A stretch of 32,361 nucleotides of DNA from a virus. The stretch covers positions 1 through 32,361 of IMG/VR virus record IMGVR_UViG_3300044632_000685. One strand, written 5' to 3'. The position numbers were made by a program, and so were the translations under genes. The notes below the pieces were generated by a model, which searched no databases, had not been told where the DNA came from, and saw nothing but the letters and a program-made list of their open reading frames with translations. Below, one piece after another: positions 25,929-32,361 of the stretch (within the stretch, counting starts at the first letter, position 1; every line of letters begins with the position of its first letter).

Positions 25929-28900
25929 ATGAACGTTTACAGTAAAGATTTATCTTCAGTTTTTTGCTACCCGATTAATTTTAATCTGATTGGCGATAAA
26001 TTAACTGTTAAACAAACTCCAATATTATTCGAAAATGGAGCATATTTTCATATTCATGAATTTTTAAAAAACGCTGAAGACAACAAATTCAACAAAAAAA
26101 CTGGTTTATTTTTAACTTCTTTGTTATCAGCAAAAGAAATTTTTATAGATAAAGAAACTCCAAAAGACAAAGAACCTATTATATCATTTTCAACGCCTTT
26201 AATCGATTCATCGTCTTATGTAATAAATCAAACATCCATCAACAATGTATTAAAATTAACAAAATCTAACGAAAAAACATATACAAAAGAAAACACTTTT
26301 ACTTTTACTTTTGATGATGAAAATGATGCAGTATTTATATCATATAGTAATAACAGTTATTTGACATATACAGAAGTTGGCGATTTATATTTTGATAACA
26401 TAATATCACCACCCTCGATTTATCAGATGTTTGATTATCTCATATCTGATAATAATATAATTTTTTTCACAAAAATTTCTAAATTCAAAAACATAATATA
26501 TTTTGATACGACAACAAATGTTTTTAAAGTAATAACATTGCCATTGTCGTTAAATTCACAAATACCTACAAATTCTATTTTTTATTTTACATCATATGAA
26601 AATAAAAATATTTTAAATGATAGTGTTCACAATTCATATATTGCCAGATATGAATCCAGTCCTCTTTTAAATCAAAAAGATATAATTCCAACTAAAGAAA
26701 GTTTAAAAGAAAATTATAAACAAAATTATCTGTCTTTTTTTCCATACGAAAATTTAAAATTTTCAGAAACAGATGTTACGTTTGATTTACAAATTCATGG
26801 ATTAAAAAATTATCAAACACCAGAATATAACTATTCAAGAGGATTTAATTATATTCCTAATTTTAAATCAATAAGAAGAGTATATAAAAATATATTTTCC
26901 GGAACAAATCAGTCAAATGGAACTGATAATTTATTCTTAGGGTTTAAATCTCAAACATACGAAAAGAAATTTCAACCAGACCAAGCAACAGTTTTTTATT
27001 TTCCACCAACAACAGAAAAAATACCAATTCATTATTCTGGATTGGTTGAAGATGGCGCATATGCTGGAGAGATACCATATACTTCTGATAGAGTTTATAC
27101 TAAACAAATAGATTATTCGGAGATACGACCAGGTCTTCCACAACCAGATTCTATAAAGCGATTAACCGGATCTTGGTTGTGTAGTTGGCTTTACAAAGCA
27201 CCATGGGGTGAATCAATTTGGATGGATAGATATTACAATTCATCATACTATACAATAGGACAAGCTTTAACTGCGTCATTGATGGTTTATAATAGAGATT
27301 TATATCCAGACGCAACATACGATGTATGGGATGAATATTCTAAAATGACACTAGAATCTGGTGTTAGATATTTATATTACAGGTCAGGACAACAAAATTC
27401 TAGAAATTTTTTGGAATACTTGGAAGAAGATTATCAAAATCCTTTGGGATCAAAATTAATCGATATAGAAGTTTTTAATTCATCACCATTAAAAGATATT
27501 TCCAAATACAAAAATGATGGTTTATTGTTATTAAACAAAGAAGAAAATTTAAAAACCGATTATTTGGTTTTAGATGGCACAAACCATGCAGTATTTCCTG
27601 CTAAAAATTCATTATTGGAACAAGATAATTTTACGATATCGTTGTGGTTAAAAGTAGATGATTGGGCAAACATAAACGGAAATCAAATTTTTGGAAATTT
27701 TTATGATAGTGGGTTTGGATTTATTAATGAAGCATCTTTAACTGCGCCATTACTAACAATAGTAGATTCAACCTCTGGAAATATTTTAAATCTTAATTAT
27801 AGATTAAATAAAATTGAAGAACTAGTCATTCCAAAAACTGAAAATTATCAAGAAAATTTTTTAATTCAAAGACTTATAAATTATACATATTGGATAATAG
27901 ATGCATATAATAGAAAATTGAGATTATATGGAGTAGAAGGTAAAATAATAAAGGAAGTTAATATATCAGGTAATATTGATTACATCGATCAGGTAGAAAT
28001 AGATTCTCACGAAAATTTATATTTTTACGATATAAAAAATAAAAAATTAGTCAAAATGTCTCAGTTTGGTGTTGTTTTAAATACCACAACTTACACAGAT
28101 CAATTCAAAAGAATAGAAATTGATTTAGACGATCAAGTAATTGGTTCATATGGAACATCATCAACCATAGATAACAACAACAATATGTGGGAAGTTATAG
28201 GTGGTAATTTGTATAAAAACAGACAGATATATGCAAATATAGGAGAGATACAACAAATAAACTGTGACGCATCCAACAATTTATGGATAGTTTATGCTAA
28301 AGACAAATTAACAAAATTAAATATAAACACAAATAATTTTGAATTTACAAAAAGTATAGGCAGAAATGTTTTAATAGATGAAGATTGTTTTAAATTTGAT
28401 AAACAATTTAGATTTTTAAACTTTATTAGAGCGCCGAAATCAAATGTTGGTTGTGATGAACTTAAAGATAGAAATGAAGATTTAACAGTTTTTGTTGATG
28501 ATTCTGATAAAATGTTATATCTATTAAACTCTGATGGAATTTTGGTTTCAAAAGTAAATTTATATGGATTAATAACTACAGACTTAGGAGCAATAACAAC
28601 AGATCATAAATTTAAAGCACTCGGAGATTTTAGCAGTTACCAATATTTGAGAAAATATGGTGTTTTAGAAAAAAACTTAAGTTGGAAATTTAAAATAGCC
28701 GAAACTAATGGTTCTGATGGTCAGATTTTATCTTTAAAATATGATATAAAAGATTTACCACCTGGATGGCATAATTTTACTTTCACTTTTAACAGTACCG
28801 ACGGAATAGCAAAATACTACATAGACACATTTTTAGTAGATAGCGTAAGTTTCGATTCTGGTAGATATCAATTATATTATAATTTTAAAACGTCATTTTT

Positions 28901-29885
28901 ATTAGGTGCTACAAATATAAGAAATACAACTTTAAATGATTTAATTAAAGTTGATGATGCATATAAATTAGTTGGAGAAATTGGTAGAATATTGATGTAT
29001 AAAAAAACCTTAACGCAGGGTGAAATTGAACAAATATATTATTCATCGAATTTATCAATAGATAAAGGACCATTGCGATGGAATTTAGTCGTGGGCGAGA
29101 GAAACTACGTAGAAGAAGTTAAACATTGGTTTCAAATGCAATTGCCATCAAATAAAAGCAAATATTACAATATCAATATTCATAATTTAAATGCAAGTGA
29201 AGAAATTAGACAAACAATAGAACAAGCATTGCGTCAAAACGTTAAAAAGATAACTCCAGCACATGTAGATTTATATAAAATAAATTGGTACGATAAAGTT
29301 GTTAAAATTATACCAACACCAACACCAACACCAACTCCTACTGCAACAGAATGCATTAAAATACAAATACCAACACCAACACAGACACCAACAGTTACTC
29401 CTACTCCATTACCAACACAGACACCATTTCCAACACCATCACCATCACCAACATCAACACCGATACCAACACCTGAGCCTACACCATTCCCAACAAGAAC
29501 ACCAATACCAACATCTCAGCCAACACCAACATCAACACCGATACCAACACCTGAACCTACACCGTTTCCAACAGGAACTCCGGTGCGTACTCCGCTTCCT
29601 ACAAATACACCAACACCATCGCCAACACCTGCTGAGACACCATTCCCGACACCATTCCCGACACCATTCCCGACACCAACATCAACACCTGTACCAACAC
29701 CGAATCAAACTCTCACACCAACAGCAACACCTAAACCGACAGCATCTCCAACACCTACACCAACACCGACAGCATCGACAACACCAACGCCAACACCTAC
29801 TCCATCACCAACAAAAGGAATTATAACATTCGAGGATGATCAAATACAAACATTTGATTCTCAAGATTTGTATCCATTTCAATGA
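25929..29885 (+). CDS. Large tail protein: LamG-like domain apparently split by a β-propeller, Pro/Thr linker and C-terminal tag
   Basis: A 1318-aa protein. Residues 1-520 are structural sequence of unknown fold, with an aromatic-rich middle ([20 protein letters not shown] at about 414-433). A LamG-like jelly-roll begins at about 540 ([29 protein letters not shown]). It seems interrupted at about 606-905 by a propeller ([75 protein letters not shown]) and then resumes ([56 protein letters not shown]). A helical region (about 1060-1125, [20 protein letters not shown]) comes before a Pro/Thr linker of about 168 residues. The last 22 residues are [20 protein letters not shown] and flanks, similar to the tail of the gp15-like protein. 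A carbohydrate-binding role for LamG is family knowledge. Confidence 0.7.
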   Translation: MNVYSKDLSSVFCYPINFNLIGDKLTVKQTPILFENGAYFHIHEFLKNAEDNKFNKKTGLFLTSLLSAKEIFIDKETPKDKEPIISFSTPLIDSSSYVINQTSINNVLKLTKSNEKTYTKENTFTFTFDDENDAVFISYSNNSYLTYTEVGDLYFDNIISPPSIYQMFDYLISDNNIIFFTKISKFKNIIYFDTTTNVFKVITLPLSLNSQIPTNSIFYFTSYENKNILNDSVHNSYIARYESSPLLNQKDIIPTKESLKENYKQNYLSFFPYENLKFSETDVTFDLQIHGLKNYQTPEYNYSRGFNYIPNFKSIRRVYKNIFSGTNQSNGTDNLFLGFKSQTYEKKFQPDQATVFYFPPTTEKIPIHYSGLVEDGAYAGEIPYTSDRVYTKQIDYSEIRPGLPQPDSIKRLTGSWLCSWLYKAPWGESIWMDRYYNSSYYTIGQALTASLMVYNRDLYPDATYDVWDEYSKMTLESGVRYLYYRSGQQNSRNFLEYLEEDYQNPLGSKLIDIEVFNSSPLKDISKYKNDGLLLLNKEENLKTDYLVLDGTNHAVFPAKNSLLEQDNFTISLWLKVDDWANINGNQIFGNFYDSGFGFINEASLTAPLLTIVDSTSGNILNLNYRLNKIEELVIPKTENYQENFLIQRLINYTYWIIDAYNRKLRLYGVEGKIIKEVNISGNIDYIDQVEIDSHENLYFYDIKNKKLVKMSQFGVVLNTTTYTDQFKRIEIDLDDQVIGSYGTSSTIDNNNNMWEVIGGNLYKNRQIYANIGEIQQINCDASNNLWIVYAKDKLTKLNINTNNFEFTKSIGRNVLIDEDCFKFDKQFRFLNFIRAPKSNVGCDELKDRNEDLTVFVDDSDKMLYLLNSDGILVSKVNLYGLITTDLGAITTDHKFKALGDFSSYQYLRKYGVLEKNLSWKFKIAETNGSDGQILSLKYDIKDLPPGWHNFTFTFNSTDGIAKYYIDTFLVDSVSFDSGRYQLYYNFKTSFLLGATNIRNTTLNDLIKVDDAYKLVGEIGRILMYKKTLTQGEIEQIYYSSNLSIDKGPLRWNLVVGERNYVEEVKHWFQMQLPSNKSKYYNINIHNLNASEEIRQTIEQALRQNVKKITPAHVDLYKINWYDKVVKIIPTPTPTPTPTATECIKIQIPTPTQTPTVTPTPLPTQTPFPTPSPSPTSTPIPTPEPTPFPTRTPIPTSQPTPTSTPIPTPEPTPFPTGTPVRTPLPTNTPTPSPTPAETPFPTPFPTPFPTPTSTPVPTPNQTLTPTATPKPTASPTPTPTPTASTTPTPTPTPSPTKGIITFEDDQIQTFDSQDLYPFQ
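29313..29814 (+). repeat. Long Pro/Thr linker with nested DNA repeats
   Basis: About 168 residues of P-T with regular Phe, Ile, Ser and Glu substitutions. Two levels of repetition are visible: a 78-bp (26-aa) unit, copies starting near 29446 and 29524 ([15 protein letters not shown] in both), and a 12-bp unit (PFPT) repeated perfectly three times near 29639-29675. One non-repeat island (ATECIKIQ) interrupts it near the start. Confidence 0.92.
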
Positions 29886-29893
29886 TAAATAAT
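29886..29893 (+). promoter_or_regulatory. Candidate late promoter box TAAATAAT
   Basis: GATAAATAAT overlaps the preceding TGA stop and ends 4 nt before ATG 29898. ATAAATA matches seven of the eight T4 late-box positions. Confidence 0.45.
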
Positions 29894-29897
29894 ATAT

Positions 29898-30338
29898 ATG
29901 TCAGTAAAATTAAATGAATTTCAAACAGCAACAACCATAAGTCCAAATGACCATATTGTTGGTTATTCTGTCGCATCCGCAGACGGCGAAAGACGTTGGA
30001 CTTTTCAATCTTTATTAAATTCAACAACAGAAACTGCACAATCTCCAGTTTTAAAAACTGCTAGTTTTTCAATTACTAATAAAGATCATAATAAAGTTTT
30101 TTTAGCAAACTCTACAAGTACAATAATAGTTACACTACCAGCAAATATAAATTCTGGTACTGATATAAGTGTCATAAGAGCAAATACAGGTGCAGTAAAT
30201 TTTGCTGCTGGTGCTGGTGCAACAGTTAAAAGCGCACCAGATTCTACTTTTGTGAAATTAGGTTTTCAGAATTCTATAGCAGGAGCTATTTGTACTGGTA
30301 ACAATACATGGTATTTGTTTGGTGATTTAATACCATAA
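29898..30338 (+). CDS. Small fibre-like protein with shared N-terminal segment
   Basis: A 146-aa protein. Residues about 1-42 (VKLNEFQTATTISPNDHIVG, then YSVASADGERRWTF) resemble the N-terminus of the partial fibre at 622: both have an Asp/Ser turn, VGY, a short Ala/Gly/Ser loop, E-x-R and a Thr. The rest (about 50-146) is a β domain with VFLANSTSTIIVTLPANINS, ISVIRANTGAVNFAAGAGAT and WYLFGDLIP, a pattern typical of small phage fibre-tip or capsid-decoration domains. It sits directly before the gp38-like adhesins; 1 nt separates its stop from the next ATG. Probably a tail-fibre component; the exact role is not known. Confidence 0.68.
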   Translation: MSVKLNEFQTATTISPNDHIVGYSVASADGERRWTFQSLLNSTTETAQSPVLKTASFSITNKDHNKVFLANSTSTIIVTLPANINSGTDISVIRANTGAVNFAAGAGATVKSAPDSTFVKLGFQNSIAGAICTGNNTWYLFGDLIP

Positions 30339-30368
30339 AATGCTTAATCGTTTTTCCAGTTGGTATAC
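30335..30368 (+). repeat. 34-bp direct repeat, copy 1 (5' end of adhesin gene A)
   Basis: A 34-bp stretch containing the start codon and the first nine codons of the first adhesin gene is repeated without mismatch at 31629-31662. It marks the duplicated gene start and gives a short region for homologous exchange. Confidence 0.95.
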
Positions 30369-31239
30369 TGTAATAATAAACTTAACAACAAGAACAAATG
30401 TTAATGTTTACAATTTAATTACATCAAATTCGCAATGGACAAACACTAGTAAAAAATTAAGAGCACTCATTACAATACCGGAAAACAACACAATTTATTC
30501 TACATCCACATCAACACCAGCAATAACAATACCAAATCAATTTAGATATTATGACAGAATAACAATTATAAATAATGGAACTATAGTTGGTGCAGCTGGC
30601 GTTGGAGGTACGGGTGGTAGAGGTAAAACATCACCAAACGGATCAGCAGGAGGAGTTGGTGGAACTGCTTTGTTAATACAAAATAATATATTTTTAGAAA
30701 ACAATGGACTTATATCCGGAGGCGGTGGAGGAGGCGGTGGAGGAGCAGGTTACTATTATACAACACAAGGGGCACAAGTAAAAAGTTGTTGTAATGCAAG
30801 TAATTGTGACGATTGTCCTGTTAATCTTTTAACTTCAGCGTATGGTGGACCAAATTATTGGGGAGATACTAACAACTATACATGTTCTTGTGGAGTTGGA
30901 AGTTGCACTGGTTTTTGTAATCCACCTTGCTGCGATCCAACACAAACTGGATTAGGTGGATCTTATTGCGTATGTTACGTTTTAAACAAATTTTATGGTG
31001 TTGGCGGTACTGGAGGCGCAGGAAGAAGTTTGAATGCTGCTGGAGCGGGAGGAACCGGAACATTGAGTGCAGCAAATGGAGGAAATGGTGGTGGTTATGG
31101 AGCATCTGGATCTAATGGATTGAATACTACACAAGGAACCGGAGGAACTGGTGGTTTAGGTGGATATTATATAGTAAGACAAAATGGTGCAAATTATATT
31201 TTATCAGGATCTGGTTCTTTTTTAGGAAGATTGCAATAA
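30340..31239 (+). CDS. gp38-like glycine-rich adhesin A with cysteine-rich insert
   Basis: A 299-aa protein. Residues 1-80 form an N-terminal domain (MLNRFSSWYTVIINLTTRTN, then YYDRITIINNGTIVGAAG). Residues about 80-130 are glycine-rich runs (GVGGTGGRG, SGGGGGGGGGAG). Residues about 147-225 are an insert with 12 cysteines (SCCNASNCDDC, CSCGVGSCTGFC, PPCC, YCVC). Residues about 228-278 return to Gly-rich motifs (GVGGTGGAG, GAGGTG, GGNGGGYG, GTGGTGGLGG), and the end is IVRQNGANYILSGSGSFLG. Gly-rich motifs around variable loops are the hallmark of T2/T6/S16 gp38 tip adhesins, in which polyglycine-II helices form a sandwich and the loops bind host receptors. The cysteine-rich insert is not known to me from that family. 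A near-identical gene start recurs at 31634. Confidence 0.75.
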   Translation: MLNRFSSWYTVIINLTTRTNVNVYNLITSNSQWTNTSKKLRALITIPENNTIYSTSTSTPAITIPNQFRYYDRITIINNGTIVGAAGVGGTGGRGKTSPNGSAGGVGGTALLIQNNIFLENNGLISGGGGGGGGGAGYYYTTQGAQVKSCCNASNCDDCPVNLLTSAYGGPNYWGDTNNYTCSCGVGSCTGFCNPPCCDPTQTGLGGSYCVCYVLNKFYGVGGTGGAGRSLNAAGAGGTGTLSAANGGNGGGYGASGSNGLNTTQGTGGTGGLGGYYIVRQNGANYILSGSGSFLGRLQ

Positions 31240-31244
31240 ATAAA
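31237..31244 (+). promoter_or_regulatory. Candidate late promoter box TAAATAAA
   Basis: AATAAATAAA overlaps the adhesin A stop codon and ends 5 nt before ATG 31250. Confidence 0.3.
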
Positions 31245-31249
31245 ATAAT

Positions 31250-31627
31250 ATGAATGATATTAATAACGAAATTCAAATAATAATAGAAAGTTATGATGAA
31301 ATTAATAAATCTATAATTTTTAAACCTTATATAGATGGTTTAAAAAAAACTATAGATCATTATGAATCGTATAGTTTTGATTTAAAAAATTGCATACAAG
31401 ACGAGGATCTTTTAAAAACATTAGGAAAAATATCAAAACCAATATTGGAAAAACTTATTGATAATGAAAAAAATGATGTTGTTGAACCTTTAGACACGTT
31501 TATTAAAAACAATTTAAATAAAAAGTTAAAAATAAATAGCAATGAATTAGAAGAATTTGCAGCACCTGTAGAATTTACGACATCCGTTCAACCGATTACT
31601 TCATCTTTATTAACTTTTATTTTATAA
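31250..31627 (+). CDS. Small helical protein between the two adhesin genes
   Basis: A 125-aa acidic, strongly helical protein (IQIIIESYDEINKSIIF, LKKTIDHYESYSFDLKN, LLKTLGKISKPILEKLIDN, DTFIKNNLNKKLKINSNELE) with a short hydrophobic C-terminus. No glycine-rich or β fibre sequence. It lies 10 nt after adhesin A and 6 nt before adhesin B. A fibre assembly chaperone or adhesin-specific partner would fit this position, but no motif proves it. Family not recognised. Confidence 0.65.
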   Translation: MNDINNEIQIIIESYDEINKSIIFKPYIDGLKKTIDHYESYSFDLKNCIQDEDLLKTLGKISKPILEKLIDNEKNDVVEPLDTFIKNNLNKKLKINSNELEEFAAPVEFTTSVQPITSSLLTFIL

Positions 31628-31628
31628 A

Positions 31629-31662
31629 ATAAAATGCTTAATCGTTTTTCCAGTTGGTATAC
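31629..31662 (+). repeat. 34-bp direct repeat, copy 2 (5' end of adhesin gene B)
   Basis: Identical to 30335-30368 over 34 bp. Downstream the two genes diverge gradually at DNA level while protein similarity continues for about 80 residues. Confidence 0.95.
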
Positions 31663-32361
31663 GGTAATTTTAGATTTGACTACAAGATCAAATGTAAATT
31701 TATACAATTTTATAACATCAAATTCTAAATGGACTAATACGAATAAAAAATTAAGAGCATTTATTACTATACCAGAAAATAACACAATATATGGAACTAC
31801 CGGTTCTCCTGCTATTTTAGTTCCAAATAATTTTAGATATTTTGATAGAGTATATATTATAGTAAACGGAAAGGTTTCCGGACATGCTGGCGCAATAGGA
31901 GCAAGAGGTTGCGGTGCTACAGATGGAAGCGATGGGGGAGATGGAGGAACGGCAATACGATTACAATCGCCAAGTTACGTATCAGTAACAACTCTCGGAT
32001 CTGGCATTGTCCAAGGTGGTGGCGGTGGTGGTGGCGGCGGCGGTGGTTACACGTATATTGCTTCAGGAGAACAGTGTTGCCGATGTAATAATGGTTGCGG
32101 AAATGCTTTTACTTGTGATGGTCAAAGTGGATGCTATGTACCTGGTATTGTTTGTGCGGGTTATTGGAAAGATGAATATGAATGCAAAGATGGAGGATCT
32201 ATAGCTACTTGCTGTGTTGCTTATTCATATACAGTCAATAATTGTGGTGGAAATGGTGGATCTGGAGAAGGATATAATTTGTTACCAACAAATGGCCTCA
32301 CAGGACAAGCACAGTGCGGAACTGGAGGAAACGGAGGACTTTTTGGACAAAATGGAAATAA
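31634..32361 (+). CDS. gp38-like glycine-rich adhesin B, 3' end outside window
   Basis: An open frame from ATG 31634 to the right edge (242 codons and two bases) without a stop. The N-terminal 80 residues (MLNRFSSWYTVILDLTTRSN, then FRYFDRVYIIVNGKVSGHAG) match adhesin A at most positions. Glycine runs follow (GSDGGDGGTA, QGGGGGGGGGGGY). The insert carries 12 visible cysteines (QCCRCNNGCG, FTCDGQSGC, IVCAGYW, YECKDGG, ATCCVAY, NNCGG, AQCG), with spacing unlike adhesin A, then GTGGNGGLFGQNGN at the edge. So the frame and scaffold are conserved while the insert is different, as expected for duplicated receptor-binding proteins diverging in specificity. The host receptor is unknown. Confidence 0.75.
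   Translation, partial: MLNRFSSWYTVILDLTTRSNVNLYNFITSNSKWTNTNKKLRAFITIPENNTIYGTTGSPAILVPNNFRYFDRVYIIVNGKVSGHAGAIGARGCGATDGSDGGDGGTAIRLQSPSYVSVTTLGSGIVQGGGGGGGGGGGYTYIASGEQCCRCNNGCGNAFTCDGQSGCYVPGIVCAGYWKDEYECKDGGSIATCCVAYSYTVNNCGGNGGSGEGYNLLPTNGLTGQAQCGTGGNGGLFGQNGN

Noticed and set aside
29299-29826. Gln/His-rich plus-strand frame of 175 codons
   Set aside because: It is the alternate frame of the Pro/Thr repeat (CAA/CAC codons from CCAACA units).
25190-29885. 240-aa and 1318-aa genes as one gene split by a frameshift
   Set aside because: A stop, a promoter-like box and a good ATG separate them, and neither end looks truncated.
32007-32204. Val/Ala-rich plus-strand frame of 65 codons
   Set aside because: Alternate frame of the adhesin B glycine-rich region.
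1-32361. tRNA genes, insertion sequences, integrase or reverse transcriptase (diversity-generating element)
   Set aside because: None seen by eye on either strand; adhesin diversity here has no RT or template repeat nearby, so a diversity-generating retroelement is not supported.

Overview
The window is a piece of the genome of a tailed phage with a contractile (T4-like) tail. It is strongly A+T-rich, coding-dense and has no gene-free stretch over 300 bases. The T4 relationship rests on several independent matches: a gp6 baseplate wedge protein (9278-11086), a gp15 tail terminator/sheath stabiliser (672-2204), a gp61 primase (6894-7868), a gp62 clamp-loader subunit (5246-5611) and a GroES-type co-chaperonin in the role of T4 gp31 (4854-5237). 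None of about 23 gene starts has a convincing Shine-Dalgarno sequence; starts follow A/T-rich leaders such as TAAGTATATAATAA-ATG. That, together with PKD, TIG-like, LamG and propeller modules, would fit a Bacteroidota host, but a host cannot be proven from this sequence.

Layout. Bases 1-622 (minus) hold the 5' part of a tail-fibre gene running off the left edge into a 33-bp Pro/Thr-coding tandem repeat. Bases 672-2204 (minus) hold the gp15-like protein with a long decorated C-terminus. Bases 2220-9203 (mostly minus) are a replication and housekeeping block: an XPD/DinG-type Fe-S helicase, a Cys4 mini-protein, two small unknowns, the co-chaperonin, gp62, a glycosyltransferase, primase, a P-loop kinase-like protein and small unknowns. 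One plus-strand gene (6321-6905) sits inside this block and overlaps the primase tail to tail. From 9278 to the right edge every gene is on the plus strand and looks like virion structure: gp6; a 1150-aa PKD + propeller protein in the gp7 position; a 1927-aa protein with Ig-like, PKD and propeller regions; a 951-aa fibre with an S74 self-cleaving chaperone; several tail/fibre proteins, two with Pro/Thr linkers; and a tandem pair of glycine-rich, cysteine-rich gp38-like adhesins flanking a small helical protein. The second adhesin runs off the right edge.

How it fits together. The right two thirds would build the baseplate and a heavily decorated host-recognition apparatus. It uses interchangeable parts: Pro/Thr linkers in four genes, six-bladed-type propellers in three, PKD domains in two, a short C-terminal tag shared by two linker proteins, and a short N-terminal segment shared by two fibre proteins. 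A TAA(A/G)TA box lies 4-11 nt before many start codons, mostly of virion genes, and is the best candidate for a late promoter. The most unusual items are the cysteine-rich adhesin pair, the decorated gp15, the LamG domain apparently split by a propeller, and the nearly leaderless late-promoter arrangement.
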